The notes under the pieces were generated by a model. The model was not told the origin of the DNA and did not search any database. It saw nothing but the letters and a program-made list of their open reading frames with translations. The position numbers and the translations under genes are program-made. A stretch of 64,000 nucleotides of DNA from Lunularia cruciata (Eukaryota > Streptophyta > Marchantiopsida > Lunulariales > Lunulariaceae), in NCBI GenBank assembly GCA_948567375.1, contig OX419755.1, positions 45,575,001 to 45,639,000 of the forward strand, read 5' to 3'. Positions 12,621-25,007 of the stretch are shown here, in pieces (position 1 is the stretch's first letter; the number at the start of each line of letters is the position of its first letter).

Positions 12621-15163
12621 ATGGCTTTTTTGCACAGCAGCAGCGGTGTTGTCTATTGTTTCGCGATTGGTCTTGGTTCTTCTTGTGCCACTCGAACGAT
12701 GATCACATACACAAGAATTCCCTTTCCAAGAGGTGGGACTTTTGGTCGGTTAAGCTCAGGGACGGAGATCAATGGTTTTTATGACAGTTTCAATACTGGA
12801 GGGCAAATTTCATCAGTTGGGAGTAGAAGGAAAGAACTGAAAGCACTTGGTAAGTACACCGAGGATTTGCCCGGGGTAGAAGGAGGAGCTGGTCAACTTT
12901 GGTCCAAGGTTGATATTTTTCAAGAATTGGATACTGATGTTCAGTGTACTTCTTTGGGCGATGAGGCATGGGGTGCATCAGAAGTCGCGCATTTCTCCTA
13001 CTTATTGGAGAAGTTACGCCCGCCTGCCAAAGTTTCATCGTTCATGCGTTCGAGTATGACGGGACGGAGCAGTAGACGAAGAAGACCCGTCTCCAGAATT
13101 TGTCACTGTCAATTGTGTGGCAGACGAGGTCTGTTAGCGGCTTTCGTTGCAGGAGTTCTAGCGTCAAACCCCACGGAGGCCGGTGCGTCGTCGCATGTCG
13201 AGAATTTGGATTACAATGTAATTTTGCTAGCCCTATATGTAGAGAAACATTGCCACATGTTCCATACATTGTGCTGAATTGGTGCAGCAGCAGGTATACT
13301 AAACGCGAACAAGTCTGGTTTACATACTCCTTCTTTTCCAGAGAATAATTAAAGAAGTTCATCCAAGTAGAGGAACGTGGTATGAGGAGTACTTCGCTCG
13401 AGTAATGGATTCCGGAATGGATTCTTACGAAGCAGGGGTTAGTCCACTTCTGGCACAACGTTTCAATTTTTAGTTAAAAGAGTCCTAGCAGGTTCAAAAT
13501 AAACTCACTCTATTTCTCTTAGGTGATCACAGTGGATATCTCGTTAGTCCATTGTTATGCTGATATATCCCGGACATCGGTGTTTTTTCCTCATCGGCTT
13601 GCTCCGCATGAGAAGGTGGCAAATTATAAACGAGAACTCTTCAATTCACTGGATGGCGGCGTTGAAGAGGTGCTGGAATTGGGAATTGGAGCAGGCCCCA
13701 ATCTCAAATACTACGCAAACAGACCTCGTATTCAATCAGTCATTGGAGTGGATCCGAATCCCCGCATGGCCAAATTCTGCTCGTCAGCTGCTGCAAACGC
13801 AGGGCTTTCCGAGTCACAGTTCAAGTTCGTCCACGGTGTAAGGGTTTACTTCTCTCAAAAAAGCTTCTCAAGGTTTGAAGTGAGATTGCTCTTACGGGGA
13901 CCATATTTTGCCTGATATTGAGAACATGGCACGAGGTTATTTATTTGTTACATAAAAGAACATCGGACATTACCTCCCTTAACAGTGGATCATTCAACAT
14001 TCCTAGGAGGTAATGTCCGATGTTCGTAGGTCAGAAAGTGTGTTTTAAATCATGTCAAAGGCTCTCCAACATTAGGTTTCTGTAGTAAAACCAAAATCCT
14101 AAGCCACAATCATCTCACAGTGGTTGTAAAGTCGATTGCCTTGAAAGTCTCTTGTGATAAGTTTGATCATTTAGACATCACAACTGAGTTCGCTGGCATC
14201 AACAAGTAACTACATTTGCAGTTGTAGAGGCCACTTAACAGGTCTCTGAATCCATTTCAGGTGGGGGAGATTATACCTGTACCTGATGCCAGCGTCGATG
14301 CAGTGGTCTGCACGCTTGTCTTGTGTTCAGTGAACGACGTATCTTCTACTCTGAGGGGTATCTTGTCAAACGACGTCCTGAGTACATACGAGTGTATATT
14401 TGGTTTACAGGCCGCAAGTGCCATTAAGAAATGAAGCAGGAGGTTTGCAGCACGACTAATTACGTAGAAGCCGCAGCACAGTAAAGCATTTGTTGGTTGG
14501 CTCTTTGATGTTGACACTCAGCTTAGGGTTTCTGGGGATCATTCATCACTACCTCCCGTATTTGTTGCAGAAGAGATGCTACTCACGACTAACAGGCCAG
14601 TAACAAAAAATCAAAGTAGAAAGGAAAAATAGGAAATAGAGAGCTACGGTGCACAGCTTAAACGGATTGTCTTTTTTCCTCTCTACATGCTCTATACTTC
14701 ACAAGTATGTCGGTCCTTTCTTTTTGCCCTCTAATTCTCATAACATATCATCTGACCAAAGGGATGGTTGTAACTATCATGATTCCAGAGGTAAAGAGAG
14801 TGCTCAAGCCTGGTGGGTCCTTCCTCTTCGTTGAACATGTTGCTGCTCCGGGTATGTATCCCCGAATTTTGAAGGACTATTTCTCTCTCCCTACATTTCT
14901 GCATCGTACTGCTTCAAGACGTTGATCAACCAAGCCTTTGTTTTGTGGTTACAGAAGGCAAGCGTTTGAGAACGTGGCAGAGGATATTAGATCCCCTTCA
15001 ACAGTTGTTTGCAGATGGGTGCCATCTCACCAGAGATACTTTACAGGAGATTGAATCAGCCGAATTTGCTTCAGTCGAGTCGAAATCTTTCACTCTTCCA
15101 GGCGCTTTCGTCATCGGGCCGCACATTTCAGGAGTGGCGCATACTTCTATCAAGACTGTTTAG
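12621..15163 (+). CDS. METTL7/UbiE-like SAM-dependent methyltransferase, six exons
   Basis: Coding exons by splice signals and phase: 12621-13217, 13342-13437, 13616-13837, 14261-14357, 14789-14851 and 14955-15163, giving about 427 residues. Exons 3-6 hold a class I methyltransferase fold that transfers a methyl group from S-adenosylmethionine: motif I VLELGIGAGPN (about 250-260), GVDPNPRM, PDASVDAVVCTLVLCSV, and PGGSFLFVEHVAAP. The C-terminal part (RTWQRILDPLQQLFADGC) is typical of METTL7-like plant proteins; the substrate is unknown. The N-terminal 200 residues are Ser/Arg-rich and end in a twin-Arg plus hydrophobic stretch (RRGLLAAFVAGVLASNPTEA), resembling a plastid/lumen targeting signal. 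The start was chosen for its GCCATGGC context; an in-frame ATG lies 38 codons upstream. Exon 3 could begin at 13523, adding 31 residues, but 13616 fits the family better. Confidence 0.87.
13958..14025. repeat. Intronic hairpin with 20-bp perfect stem
   Basis: Inside the intron between exons 3 and 4 of the methyltransferase gene. The arms GAACATCGGACATTACCTCC (13958-13977) and its exact reverse complement (14006-14025) flank a 28-base loop. It may be a tiny inverted-repeat element or a source of a small hairpin RNA; pairing does not extend beyond the 20 bp. Confidence 0.9.
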
Positions 15164-16774
15164 GTGAACTGAGCTATTTTCTCAATCTGAGTCTTGTTGG
15201 AGGTATATCACTTGGGAAGGATCATAATAGAAGTCGTCGTAGTAACGGAGAAGTCGACAGTCCACACATGTCATATTTGCACGACGAGCGCTAGTATTGT
15301 CGGCAGCTTTTTAGTGAGTCCTTTTTATATTCACAAATATATCCATAAACCGCCCGTCAATTCTCCACTGCTTGCTGTTGACCCTGGTGTATCCAGCTGG
15401 GCTAAAGTTCATTTGTGGGCCTGACCCGAAAGCTAATATGAGCATATATCCCCTAAGGAGTGTACCAATATATCCCCTAAGGAGTGACTGGTGCGATCTG
15501 CTCCTCACTATCTGCTCAACAACTCGACCCTGCTGACTAAAGCCATGCAACATGCGTTGCAGGGTGTCAAAGCAAGAAGGACGAGCCCCACACAGTAAAG
15601 TGACAAGTTTATACCAACAAGATCTCAAACGTGCCCAAATATAGTGGCGTTATGTCCTCAGGCGTTAATAGAACCTGAAAGTACCTACACATTAAAACCG
15701 ATTATGCACCCGATTTGGATACGGTACCCCAAGATGTTGTATTGCACCAGGAAATAAATTCCTCGCAGATAGCGGATCGTGCATCGGACTTAAATAGTGA
15801 AACCAGTGTAACTGCGAACCTAGGAATGACCTTTACCAGGAAGGAGAGATCACGCAGAGAGTCTCTAGGGAAACCAGGTTAATGTTGAGCAGACATATCA
15901 CAAAGATATTATCTCCTAGGTGTTGATAAAATTTTGAGCTGGAAAACTTGGCTCTTAAGATAACTTCAACTTGCGATTTCGTTTCTCTTGTGTCTTACAG
16001 ATACCGCCGTTGCTGTCAGTACTTATGTGGTTGTCGAATCTCAACGTAGTGATGTGTTCAGTTTCTACAGATTGTTGTGAGAACAGTACCACTTGCATGA
16101 GTTTTATACGGTGGAATTCGCCTGTTGGCTATCCTACGTAACTGTGATAGAAAGGTAAGTCTTCGGTTTTCCAGATTTGCGTTATACTACCGAACCTATT
16201 AAGCGGAACCTTAGAATCATCGAACAAGGCACTGACATGAAGGGCTCAAAATATAGAAGAAATGGTCTACAGTATGCGTGGAGAGTGTACGAAAATGCCA
16301 TACGTACTTCCTTATCGGTATGAACATCAAGTCTACCAAATACGTTAACGACTTTAGAGCCGAGCAAAAAAGTCTTTCTCTTGTCACGACGAATTAACAA
16401 CCTTCAGCTTATCCCGGTTCATTTTCATTGTCGATCGTCTACAATCCAACGATTTGACAATCGAAACTTCTAAGGAACAAAACGCCAGTTCGATACTGGC
16501 TGTTCCAATATGTATCTTGCTTGATGTCAAACAAGATCTCATCACTCCAATCACTTTCCTGATTTGGCACGCCTTTATTTTTAGAACGTGCAGGATCCAA
16601 CCTCCTAGCCTTCGTCTAGCTCTTCCACGTCCTTAAAGCTCCAGACAGAAAAGTATGCAAAATAGATTGACCTCGGGAGGAGAATTCATAATCAGTCGGG
16701 ATCTTCTTCCATCCTGTTTGCTTCTGTCTCCGATGTAGAAACCAGGCAATGCCACGTTAAATTAAAGCTTCTTT

Positions 16775-17110
16775 TCAGATAACAAGCTTCAAACCAACTG
16801 AAGACCATGGTCTCGAACGCGTCGATGCTGACTGAAGAGGAAAACCACCGCAGTGAGCCTCCTGGAACAATCCATCTCCGATAAGACCTGAGTGCTGCAC
16901 GACTTTCAATTCATGTACTGCTAATAAAAATTTCATATATGTCCGTTAAAAGTGGATTGGCAGAGATTGCTGTCCACGACTATCGTCACTGTCGTTTTGC
17001 AGAAAGCATGTCGTGATGAGTCAGTCCCACCCAACATGTGTGGAGATACATTACTACACCTAGTCTTTCCGGATTTGCATGGTAACTGATACTGCCAAGA
17101 ATATCTGAAT
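16775..17110 (+). repeat. Diverged direct duplication, copy 1
   Basis: Shares ordered motifs with 18355-18660 about 1.57 kb away: CCAGATAACAAG-like start, CTCCTGGAACA, CGTCACTGTCGTT versus CGTGACTGTCGTT, CAACATGTGTGGAGA versus AAACATGTGTGGAGA, and a CCAAGAATAT/CCAAGGATGT end. No open frame spans either copy. Confidence 0.65.
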
Positions 17111-18354
17111 AGAGCTAAGAATTATATCGGTCCACCAAAAGAGAGAAGCGGTTCCAGAGATTTCGAGTGTCTGCTACTAACGTATTAAGCCCCAAGTGAC
17201 GCTCACCATCTTTGCACATATTACTCGTTTGCAAAGGTTCAGTTATCATTTCCTAAATTAACACCTTTTGCAATCTTAAGGAGTTGACAAAAGCAAAACA
17301 TCAGACGAATGTGAAGGCGCCTTGTTTCTGAGAGTAGTGAGGACAAATTGAAACAACCTGCATCTTATCGAGTTGCAATGGAATCTTGATCGGATTAAAG
17401 AGACACTTCATTAGGGGAAGACAATGGTTGAGAGCCAATTGCGTAAAAATATTTATGGGTACCTGTTAACAGTTGCAGAAAACGTTGAACACGTCCATTA
17501 AGTTATTTACTTGAATTTCTGATAATGTTTGAATATTAAAAAAGCACACCAAATTTAACGGGAATGGACACGGAGGCCCCATAAAAAATGTGAAGATCCC
17601 TCTCTGTATACCCATAAACTTGTACTGTACTCATAAAAATTTAACGGCCTCGTTATGGGTACCCATAAAAACTCCAGTGAAACTCCCCATTGTTATAATG
17701 GGGGTTTTCCATTATGTAAGGTAATATCCTCTCCCAATCTTGGAAATCACACCCCTTCAACTGGTCTAGTTCTTTGGTGAATGAGAAGCCAGTTTCAATA
17801 GACCACCCGCGATAGGAAAGGTCTCTTTACCACCCCATTGCAATCAAGCAGTGTCTATGAACTTTATATCATCGAGAGGTCAGAATCTCAAATGGCAAAG
17901 ATGTAAACCCTCTTCTTTCCGAAATCAAGCAGTCGAACTTCGGTCTATCAAACGAAACGTCTTGAACGATCAAGCTGCAACGGTTCTGAAGTGAAAGGTG
18001 TGGCAAATACCTCTTGCTCATCAGTTTCCTGGATACCCGAAGTCCTCCGTAGTACTGCATCGTGGGTTATCAAATGGGCACGCGGACAACGGTAGTCGAG
18101 CACCTAAATGTATCCGTAGAGTTGTTAGCGGGTTGAGAGGTCGATGTTGAAGAGCAATATCGGATATTACTTGTGTATCTGATATCCTATAAACGTAGAG
18201 GACACTTGCAAACAAATGCAACTCGCACTACATGACTTTCTTGTGATACTTCGCTCATGGTCGTTTTCTTGCATATGCAACTGTCCCCTCATGTTTGTTT
18301 CCACAACAGATAAGAAAACCCGGCACAATCACCTCTAAGTATAGCTTCGCTGTT

Positions 18355-18660
18355 TTCCAGATAACAAGGTGACGCACTGTAGGACGGGGGATCGAGGAGG
18401 ACCAACCGTCACATTGAGTCTCCTGGAACAGACCATCAGCGGTAAGATCTAATGGTCACGCGAGTTCGAATCTTGTGTTTTGCCATAAACGTTACCTCTA
18501 AGGAAATAGTACTTTACTTGACAAAAGGGATTCGGAACAGGACTTCAGCGTGACTGTCGTTATGCAGGTAATTGTTGTAATGAGACCAAACATGTGTGGA
18601 GAAACTGCACCTTGTCCTCCCCGATTTACAAGGATATATGATAATACCAAGGATGTTCAA
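18355..18660 (+). repeat. Diverged direct duplication, copy 2
   Basis: Second copy of the 16775-17110 segment, in the same order and orientation, with many substitutions and small gaps. Probably an old mobile-element pair or a segmental duplication. Confidence 0.65.
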
Positions 18661-19400
18661 ATCTAGAATGACGCTGAGAGTATTCAACTGCACATGGACC
18701 GTTACCCTGCTTCCAGGTTGTCCTGGAGATATGAAAGAAGCTATGCAATGAGCTGAAATATCTAACTGATCAATGGTTGGAGTACTTAAAAACTTAGGTT
18801 CCTCGTGCTCCCAGCAGACATCACAGCTACCTCATACCCCACAGCACAAATTTCTTTCATAGAGATTACTGACATTCATGATGAAGGATCAGCGTTGATC
18901 TCCAGAAACTATTTGGATTCATTGCGAATTTGAATTAGACACGACGAAACTTCAGACAGACTGAAGTTTTTCTCGTATGGGGTACTGAGATTCACGGTCA
19001 CAGGAGAGAAGAACTAAGTAGAAACAGCGGGGATTGGCCTTTCATCGGTCACAGAACAGCTGGGTGAGAAGTTATGGAACCTTGACCTTGACCGCGATAA
19101 AGATACAGGACAAGTAACACAAACATGCTTTCGGGATCTGAGATTCTGAACGACTGTACTGGGATGGATGATGATAAGCCAATCGTAAACTGTACATGCA
19201 GACAGACTTGTGAACGTATGATCGTCGAGGCACAAGAGTTTAAAATGGCGGCCGTCTTCATTGAATAATCCTTCACTTTCTTGAAAACAAACTTCCAGAA
19301 ATGTAATATAACACACAAAAATCATCAGATCTGCTCCAAGAAGTCGAAAACCTACACTTCTACCAAACCTACACTCCAACATATTGACATGGAATTCTTT

Positions 19401-22400
19401 GATTTATAGTTTCGTGAATAGAACAACTAAAAATTTGGACTTGTAATTATTAAAGTCAGTTCATGTATTTCTGATACAAAAGTTATCATCATTTAGCTAT
19501 TAACACTTTAACTTTTTAAGTTATTAAAGTCAACTTATTTATTTATGATAAGGAAATTGTCATTTAGATACTACCGGTTAGTTAACCCATTTCTATAACC
19601 TAATATGCGGTGTAATACTCTAAATACACTCATCTACATCAAACGTTTTTCATATCTGATACAATGTATATTGGCATGTTACTTTATAGACGCATATTGT
19701 TCAATATGTAATAATTTATGTAGAGCATTTAGCGTGTACAATGTAATTTATATTAATGCGCTGCATTATGAGAGGATAAGTGCTCACAACGATTTAGTAT
19801 TTTGTGCATGTAATGTAGCCTAGATAGATGGGAGTATCCCTTGTTATATTAATTTTATAATGAAGGAAATCATATATTATAATTCTGTAATAATGAAAAT
19901 GAGTGGATTACTCTAAGATATAACAAAGGATAATATCATGTCATGTTGAGAGTCGTTGTTATATGTACAAAGTATGCTTTCTTATGAACTTATTTCATTT
20001 CCAGAGTGGTTGTTGGGTTGCATTACCCTGTACTGCAGCCTTATTTGTGTGAGCAACTCCACCAACGAATAATTATCATTGAGAAATAATAATGAGTTAC
20101 TCTTATAACTCATTTGGTTTAGTTTTTGATGAGGATGATTACACGTACATTTTTTTAAATTATGTCTTTAATATAATAAATTTGAATGTTTTTTTGCGCA
20201 TCGGCTCGAATGATTCATACTCAATTTAAATCATTATTATATATTTTTATATTTAGAAAATTAAGGAAAATATCTAAATATGGAGAGTTTATTATTCTAT
20301 GTCATATTGCTATTGCATAAAGTATTCAAAAGCTGAATTTTAAATACACATTTTATCAAAATGAAAATTTATTTCAGACGATTAATTTGAACTGAGTTAA
20401 AAGATGATCATATGGAAGTCTTCATATTAGACTTTTGAGTAAATTTAAAAATGGAGTGCTCACTATCTATGAATCTGGGGAGTCTACTATATGCATTAAA
20501 ACCCACATAAATTTAATCTAAAATGCCTACTAGGAATATAAAAAGTTAGAAGAAATTTAAAATGGAAATTAATCAGATGTTATATAAGTTACATCTAAAT
20601 ATCTTAAGTAAACCGTCTGAAGTGTCTTACATTTGTCAATAAATTAAAATGGATTTTTTATATCTTTATTTCTTTAGATCACAAGATAATATAGTAAAAA
20701 TTTTAAAATTTTAAATAGAGTAAATAAGACTAATTTTAAAGATTAAATAAGAAAATTATTAGATTAACCCTATATTGTAAAACTTTATGTATGGTTAATC
20801 TACAATATAACCTATGGAGGGGCTATGGGAAGAGAGAGAGAGAGAGAGAGCGAGAAGAAACTCTTAATGTTAAGGTGTATATTTCTAAATAGGGATTCTC
20901 TCTGTTACAAGAAAAAATATCATGAAAATTACTTTTTTACTTGAAAGCTATAAGTAATATAAACTTGTGTACAAAAGTATTAAGGACTTCTCCATAGTCT
21001 TTGATTTTGGCTTCATGGTATCCATATTCAGGCTATGGAGAATTTTGTAGAAAATTGAGTATAATTTAGAATTTTTTTTAGTGTTTTAAGTGATGAGTTG
21101 TAATGAATGTATTTTTTTCAAATTTTGGGTTTTTATACCTTGGTTATATTAGAACTTAGTTTTGAAAAATGGAGATAAGAAATAGAAGTAATAAGTGTTC
21201 ATACTTTTAACGTTAGAGAGTTAGTATTTACTTATGTGAGGTGAGATGAAGCTGGATGTAAATGTGTTATGGTTGTGTATGTATGAGGAAATACAAGAAT
21301 GTGAATACATCTCATGATATTATCATTTTGTGTTAGTTATAGCTTCACTTCCCCATAGGTAAGGATTTGCTTATCTTTACATAATATATTCTAACTCATG
21401 AATGTTCTTGTACATCAAATGAATTGTCATTCATTTCCTCCCTTAGTGAATAAATAGTCTTAATATTCATATAAATGATATTAATATAATACAACAATAT
21501 CTCATAAAGAAAATCTAGGAAAAAAATTTATACTATAAATTTATACTATATTTATCTATTATTGATAGAAATTCCATTCCCAACCAATGCTTAGAACTTT
21601 AAAATTATATCCATAATAAAACCCTGCTTGAATGTAACTTTATTAATATATTACAAAAAGACATTGAATTTTAAATGTGAGAAGATTTCCTCTGTTAAAT
21701 TATTTTTATTAAATTAAATTTGAAATTATCCAGAAGAGAAGGAACATCACCTTTTACATAATATTAGAATGTGTCATTTGTTTTGATGCTGGGAGCAATT
21801 GTAGAACTCCATAATTATGCATAGTGCATCGAATTCTATTGGGTCCAACAAATCTCTTGGTGGAACGGTAATATAATTCAAATAGATCTGGAAGTATTTA
21901 AGAAGACTTTTAACTAGACTTTTGCATATGACGGGGATAAATTTCTATTTAATAGAAATAATAAAGATCCAAGTTTGATGATAGTGAATAAAGATGTATA
22001 TAATATTTATATAAATAATAAAATTGAAATCTCTGAATTTGATTACAATTATTTATTTATTATTATTATTTATTTATAATTTAATTTTATATTAAATGTT
22101 TCTAAAAATGGTATTGAGAGAGCTAATTGTATTAAAATTTAAATTAGATCCTTTATTTTAACTATAAGAAATTTAAGGTAATTTTTACCAGAAAATATTC
22201 TAGTTTGATTAGATTGTAAAATTTTATGGTGTAATATTAATGATTAAAATATTAAATATATCAGCATTGGTAATTATAAATTTAAAAAATATTTTATAAA
22301 AATTAATCAGAATTAAATATATGGTTTAATTTTCACTTAATTGAAGGACATAATAATGCAGTTTATGTTCTTGTGAACATCATCATGTCTTATGATACCT

Positions 22401-23509
22401 AATTATATCTAAATTTAGAATTATTTCATATAGGTTTGTCTATAGTATTTTATCATAATTAAAAAACTGACTAGAAATATTATCGTTAAAGAAATCGAAA
22501 GAAAGAAGGAGATCCATATTTTAAATAATTGATGGTAATATTCTGAGAATTAGCATAAAACTTAAAATTATGAGTTGCACCTGTATGATGTATGCATTTC
22601 AAGACTTTATATGTAAAATAAATACTACCTCAAATTATGAAAACGAGAAGAATAGTATATGCTTAAGTACTATTAACAGAATTACAATTGTCTCTTACTT
22701 TATGATAAACATATTACAGAAAATTTTGTAGATTCTTCTCATAGTAATAAATATTCATTATTTTGCATCTATATCAATATAGATGCAATATACACAGTAA
22801 TTTATTAACATAAAATAGAATATCCTGATAATGATATTCATTTTATTTGGAATTATATAAATTTTCTAGAAATTCTTAAGTTAGTAAATATTATTATGAG
22901 GATTCTAAGTCTTGTATTATAATCTAGCACATTATAAAATATGTAAGATATATCAAGAGAAAGAGGAAAAACCTTAAACTAAGCTAAAACTCTTTTTTTT
23001 AAATGCTCCTAATTTATATTGTAGAAAAGGACGCTAAACTAAAGCTAACTAATTTTAGAAGGAAATGAATTAATGAATGAATTATTTTGATCTTACTTGT
23101 TCTTTTCTTAAGGCAACTAGTTTTTAAAAATATATCTGTGGTGATTGTCTCATCCTTAAATAGTTAAACTACCTAAAAAACTTTTATTACAGAGCAATGG
23201 ATTCTAAATATTTCAATTAGTTATTCAACCTATGATATTAAAATACACTAAACCCTATAGGACTTCATTATAATTGTTCTTTTTGTCAAATGCATAAGAT
23301 ATACTATTTAGATTTCAACCTTACATTTTATTTAATCCAACTCAACTAATTTCAGTGAAAATTAAATAATTTTATCACTACTAAATATTCATAGACAAAA
23401 TTTATAGATAAATTTTCTGAAAGTTGCAAATAATAGTTATGGGTAAACAACATAATTTAATTAAGCTATCAATTATAGTGGGGTTTTTTTTCTATTTTTC
23501 TAAAAGTGA
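19401..23509. other. AT-rich gene desert
   Basis: Strongly AT-rich, with frequent A/T runs and no coding frame longer than about 70 codons. A (GA)n run lies at 20829-20850. No RNA gene or known element was recognised. Confidence 0.6.
20829..20850. repeat. (GA)n microsatellite
   Basis: Eleven GA dinucleotides in a row in otherwise AT-rich DNA. Confidence 0.95.
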
Positions 23510-24064
23510 CAACATAGAACACAAGAAGGATGTGAAGACCCTATCAAGCCGTACAAGGGAGAGACAACAAAGGTAAAATAGGGTTAGGCCCCAATAGTAT
23601 GGATATGAGAAATCTACACTACCACACCTAAGATATCCAAGCTATGCAAGTCATAGATCTACAAACTACTTAAGCATCCGAAGAAGCATCACTTAGAGTG
23701 ATGATCTTGTATGGATTGCACCAGCCAATGCTCTATGTAGAGCAATAGCACACATTGTCTAAAGTATAGTACAAAGTATGAGAATGAGAGTGGTACCCCT
23801 TGGCGTCTTATATGATAAACTCTTGCACATTCCCTGACAAATATCTCCAACACCATGTCCATTGCTCAATATTACTCCAAGGCTAGAGGAACAAAGAGGA
23901 AGAACAGAGAAGAACAGAGAAGACCTTGCTGCATACCCCTATACTTGGAGACCTTGCATATTGCTACTCCACTTGCCGCCCATCCAAGAGGATGAGTAAT
24001 CATTCCTTCCAAAATTACATCACACGTAGTGTCTATAACCACAACATTTGCCACTATCACCTGA
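23510..24064 (+). repeat. LTR-A copy, truncated by a Ty3 insertion
   Basis: Plus-strand copy of the LTR-A sequence seen inverted at 1098-2466. Shared landmarks include AAGACCCTATCAAGCCGTAC, TTGCACCAGCCAATGC, GTACCCCTTGG and CCACTATCACCTGA. Homology stops exactly where the Ty3 LTR begins (TGTTATAC at 24065), showing that the Ty3 element inserted into it. The other half was not found to the right of the Ty3 element. Confidence 0.75.
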
Positions 24065-24535
24065 TGTTATACTTTGAGGACAGGAGAACTCTCCAAGAGA
24101 GATATAAGAGAGAAAACATAGGTTTCACACTCAATTCTCCAATGCCTCAAAGGAGCACCTTCTCTTTATTATATAACAAAGAGGATTCCCTCAAAGGAAG
24201 CTCCACCTTTGGATCAGATACATGGATTGGTGATTTGTCATTGAGCTCCATCCTTGGATTAGTTGTTTGGATGGATGAGATGTTAGTCCTTGCCTTTTTT
24301 CCATTCAGGAGGGAGGGGGGGAATCTTTCTATTTTTGAGGCCTCATTCATCCGTTTAGGCCGCTGAAATTGACTCTAAATTTTTCAAGCTATTTTTGGCT
24401 TCTGCTCTATAAGTAGAAATACTCTTTTGGTAACATCTCTATCTGATCTACCTAGCCTTTTGTACACAAAATCCTTCTAGATGTTACCAAGCCAATTTTC
24501 ACTTTTAGATAATATGTTTAGCTACTTGTATTACA
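24065..24535 (-). repeat. 3' LTR of the minus-strand Ty3 chromovirus
   Basis: Bounded by short inverted ends, TGTTATAC at the left and GTATTACA at the right. It lies directly after the polypurine tract and the integrase/chromodomain frame, in minus orientation. A matching 5' LTR was not seen beyond 29500, so the element is probably truncated or rearranged there. Confidence 0.75.
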
Positions 24536-24538
24536 GAC

Positions 24539-24550
24539 CTCCCCCCTTTT
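24539..24550 (-). other. Polypurine tract of the Ty3 element
   Basis: On the minus strand this reads AAAAGGGGGGAG, right before the 3' LTR. It is the usual plus-strand primer of LTR retroelements. Confidence 0.75.
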
Positions 24551-25007
24551 AAGACGCAATGTCCTCGTTGCAAAGTTGTTGCTCAAAAGATTGAACTAAC
24601 ACTGGTGCGTTGGTCAAGTTGGCTGCTGGCTCCCATGTTGTTTTGTAAAGTGGGTACACTTTCCAATGGAGAAAATATTCCACACACGGATGGCGAGTAC
24701 CACGGATGTGTTTTTGGAGAATATGTTTGACCTCATACTCCTCCACCTCATCAACTAGGGTTGTACAAGGTTGACTTTCTTGGATGGAAGAGAAGTGGGA
24801 CGGCCGGGGAGCATATAAACATAATAAGGAAACATGAAACACCAGGTGGATCTTCACATGAGGTGGTAGCTTGAGGTGATAGGCCACGGCACCAATGCAA
24901 TGAAGGATGGAGAAAGGTCCAATAAAATGATGTCTGAGCTTATGAGGACCAACTAACTTGAGGTTGGTGGTTGACAACCAAACTTGATCTCCTACATTGA
25001 ACTTCAT
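24549..25007 (-). pseudogene. Ty3 integrase C-terminus with chromodomain
   Basis: An open 152-residue frame. It begins with the integrase C-terminal MKFNVGDQVWLSTTNL and GPFSILHCIGAVAYHLKLP motif, which binds DNA. At about residues 88-144 (24576-24746) it has a chromodomain: YEVKHILQKHIRGTRHPCVE, then YFLHWKVYPLYKTTWEP. That domain marks the element as a chromovirus and would steer integration to particular chromatin. The end of the domain and the stop lie next to the polypurine tract, as in other chromoviruses. The frame upstream is broken, so this is a remnant. Confidence 0.88.

Larger units (their letters stand above)
15164..19400. other. Gene-poor spacer of mixed composition
   Basis: No gene was recognised on either strand. 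It holds a 19-bp motif repeated 24 bp apart (ATATATCCCCTAAGGAGTG at 15444 and 15468) and a diverged direct duplication listed separately. The longest frame (minus, 19014-19382, 122 codons) resembles nothing known to me. Confidence 0.5.

Noticed and set aside
12341-12622. Minus-strand proline-rich frame
   Set aside because: The proline run is the GGA repeat read backwards; there is no domain or splice support.
13042-13458. 138-codon minus-strand frame
   Set aside because: It overlaps exons 1-2 of the methyltransferase gene and resembles no protein.
18421-18490. tRNA B-box-like GAGTTCGAATCTT
   Set aside because: No cloverleaf arms or A box could be placed around it.
19014-19382. 122-codon minus-strand frame
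   Set aside because: No recognisable domain, neighbouring exon or repeat relation; probably chance.
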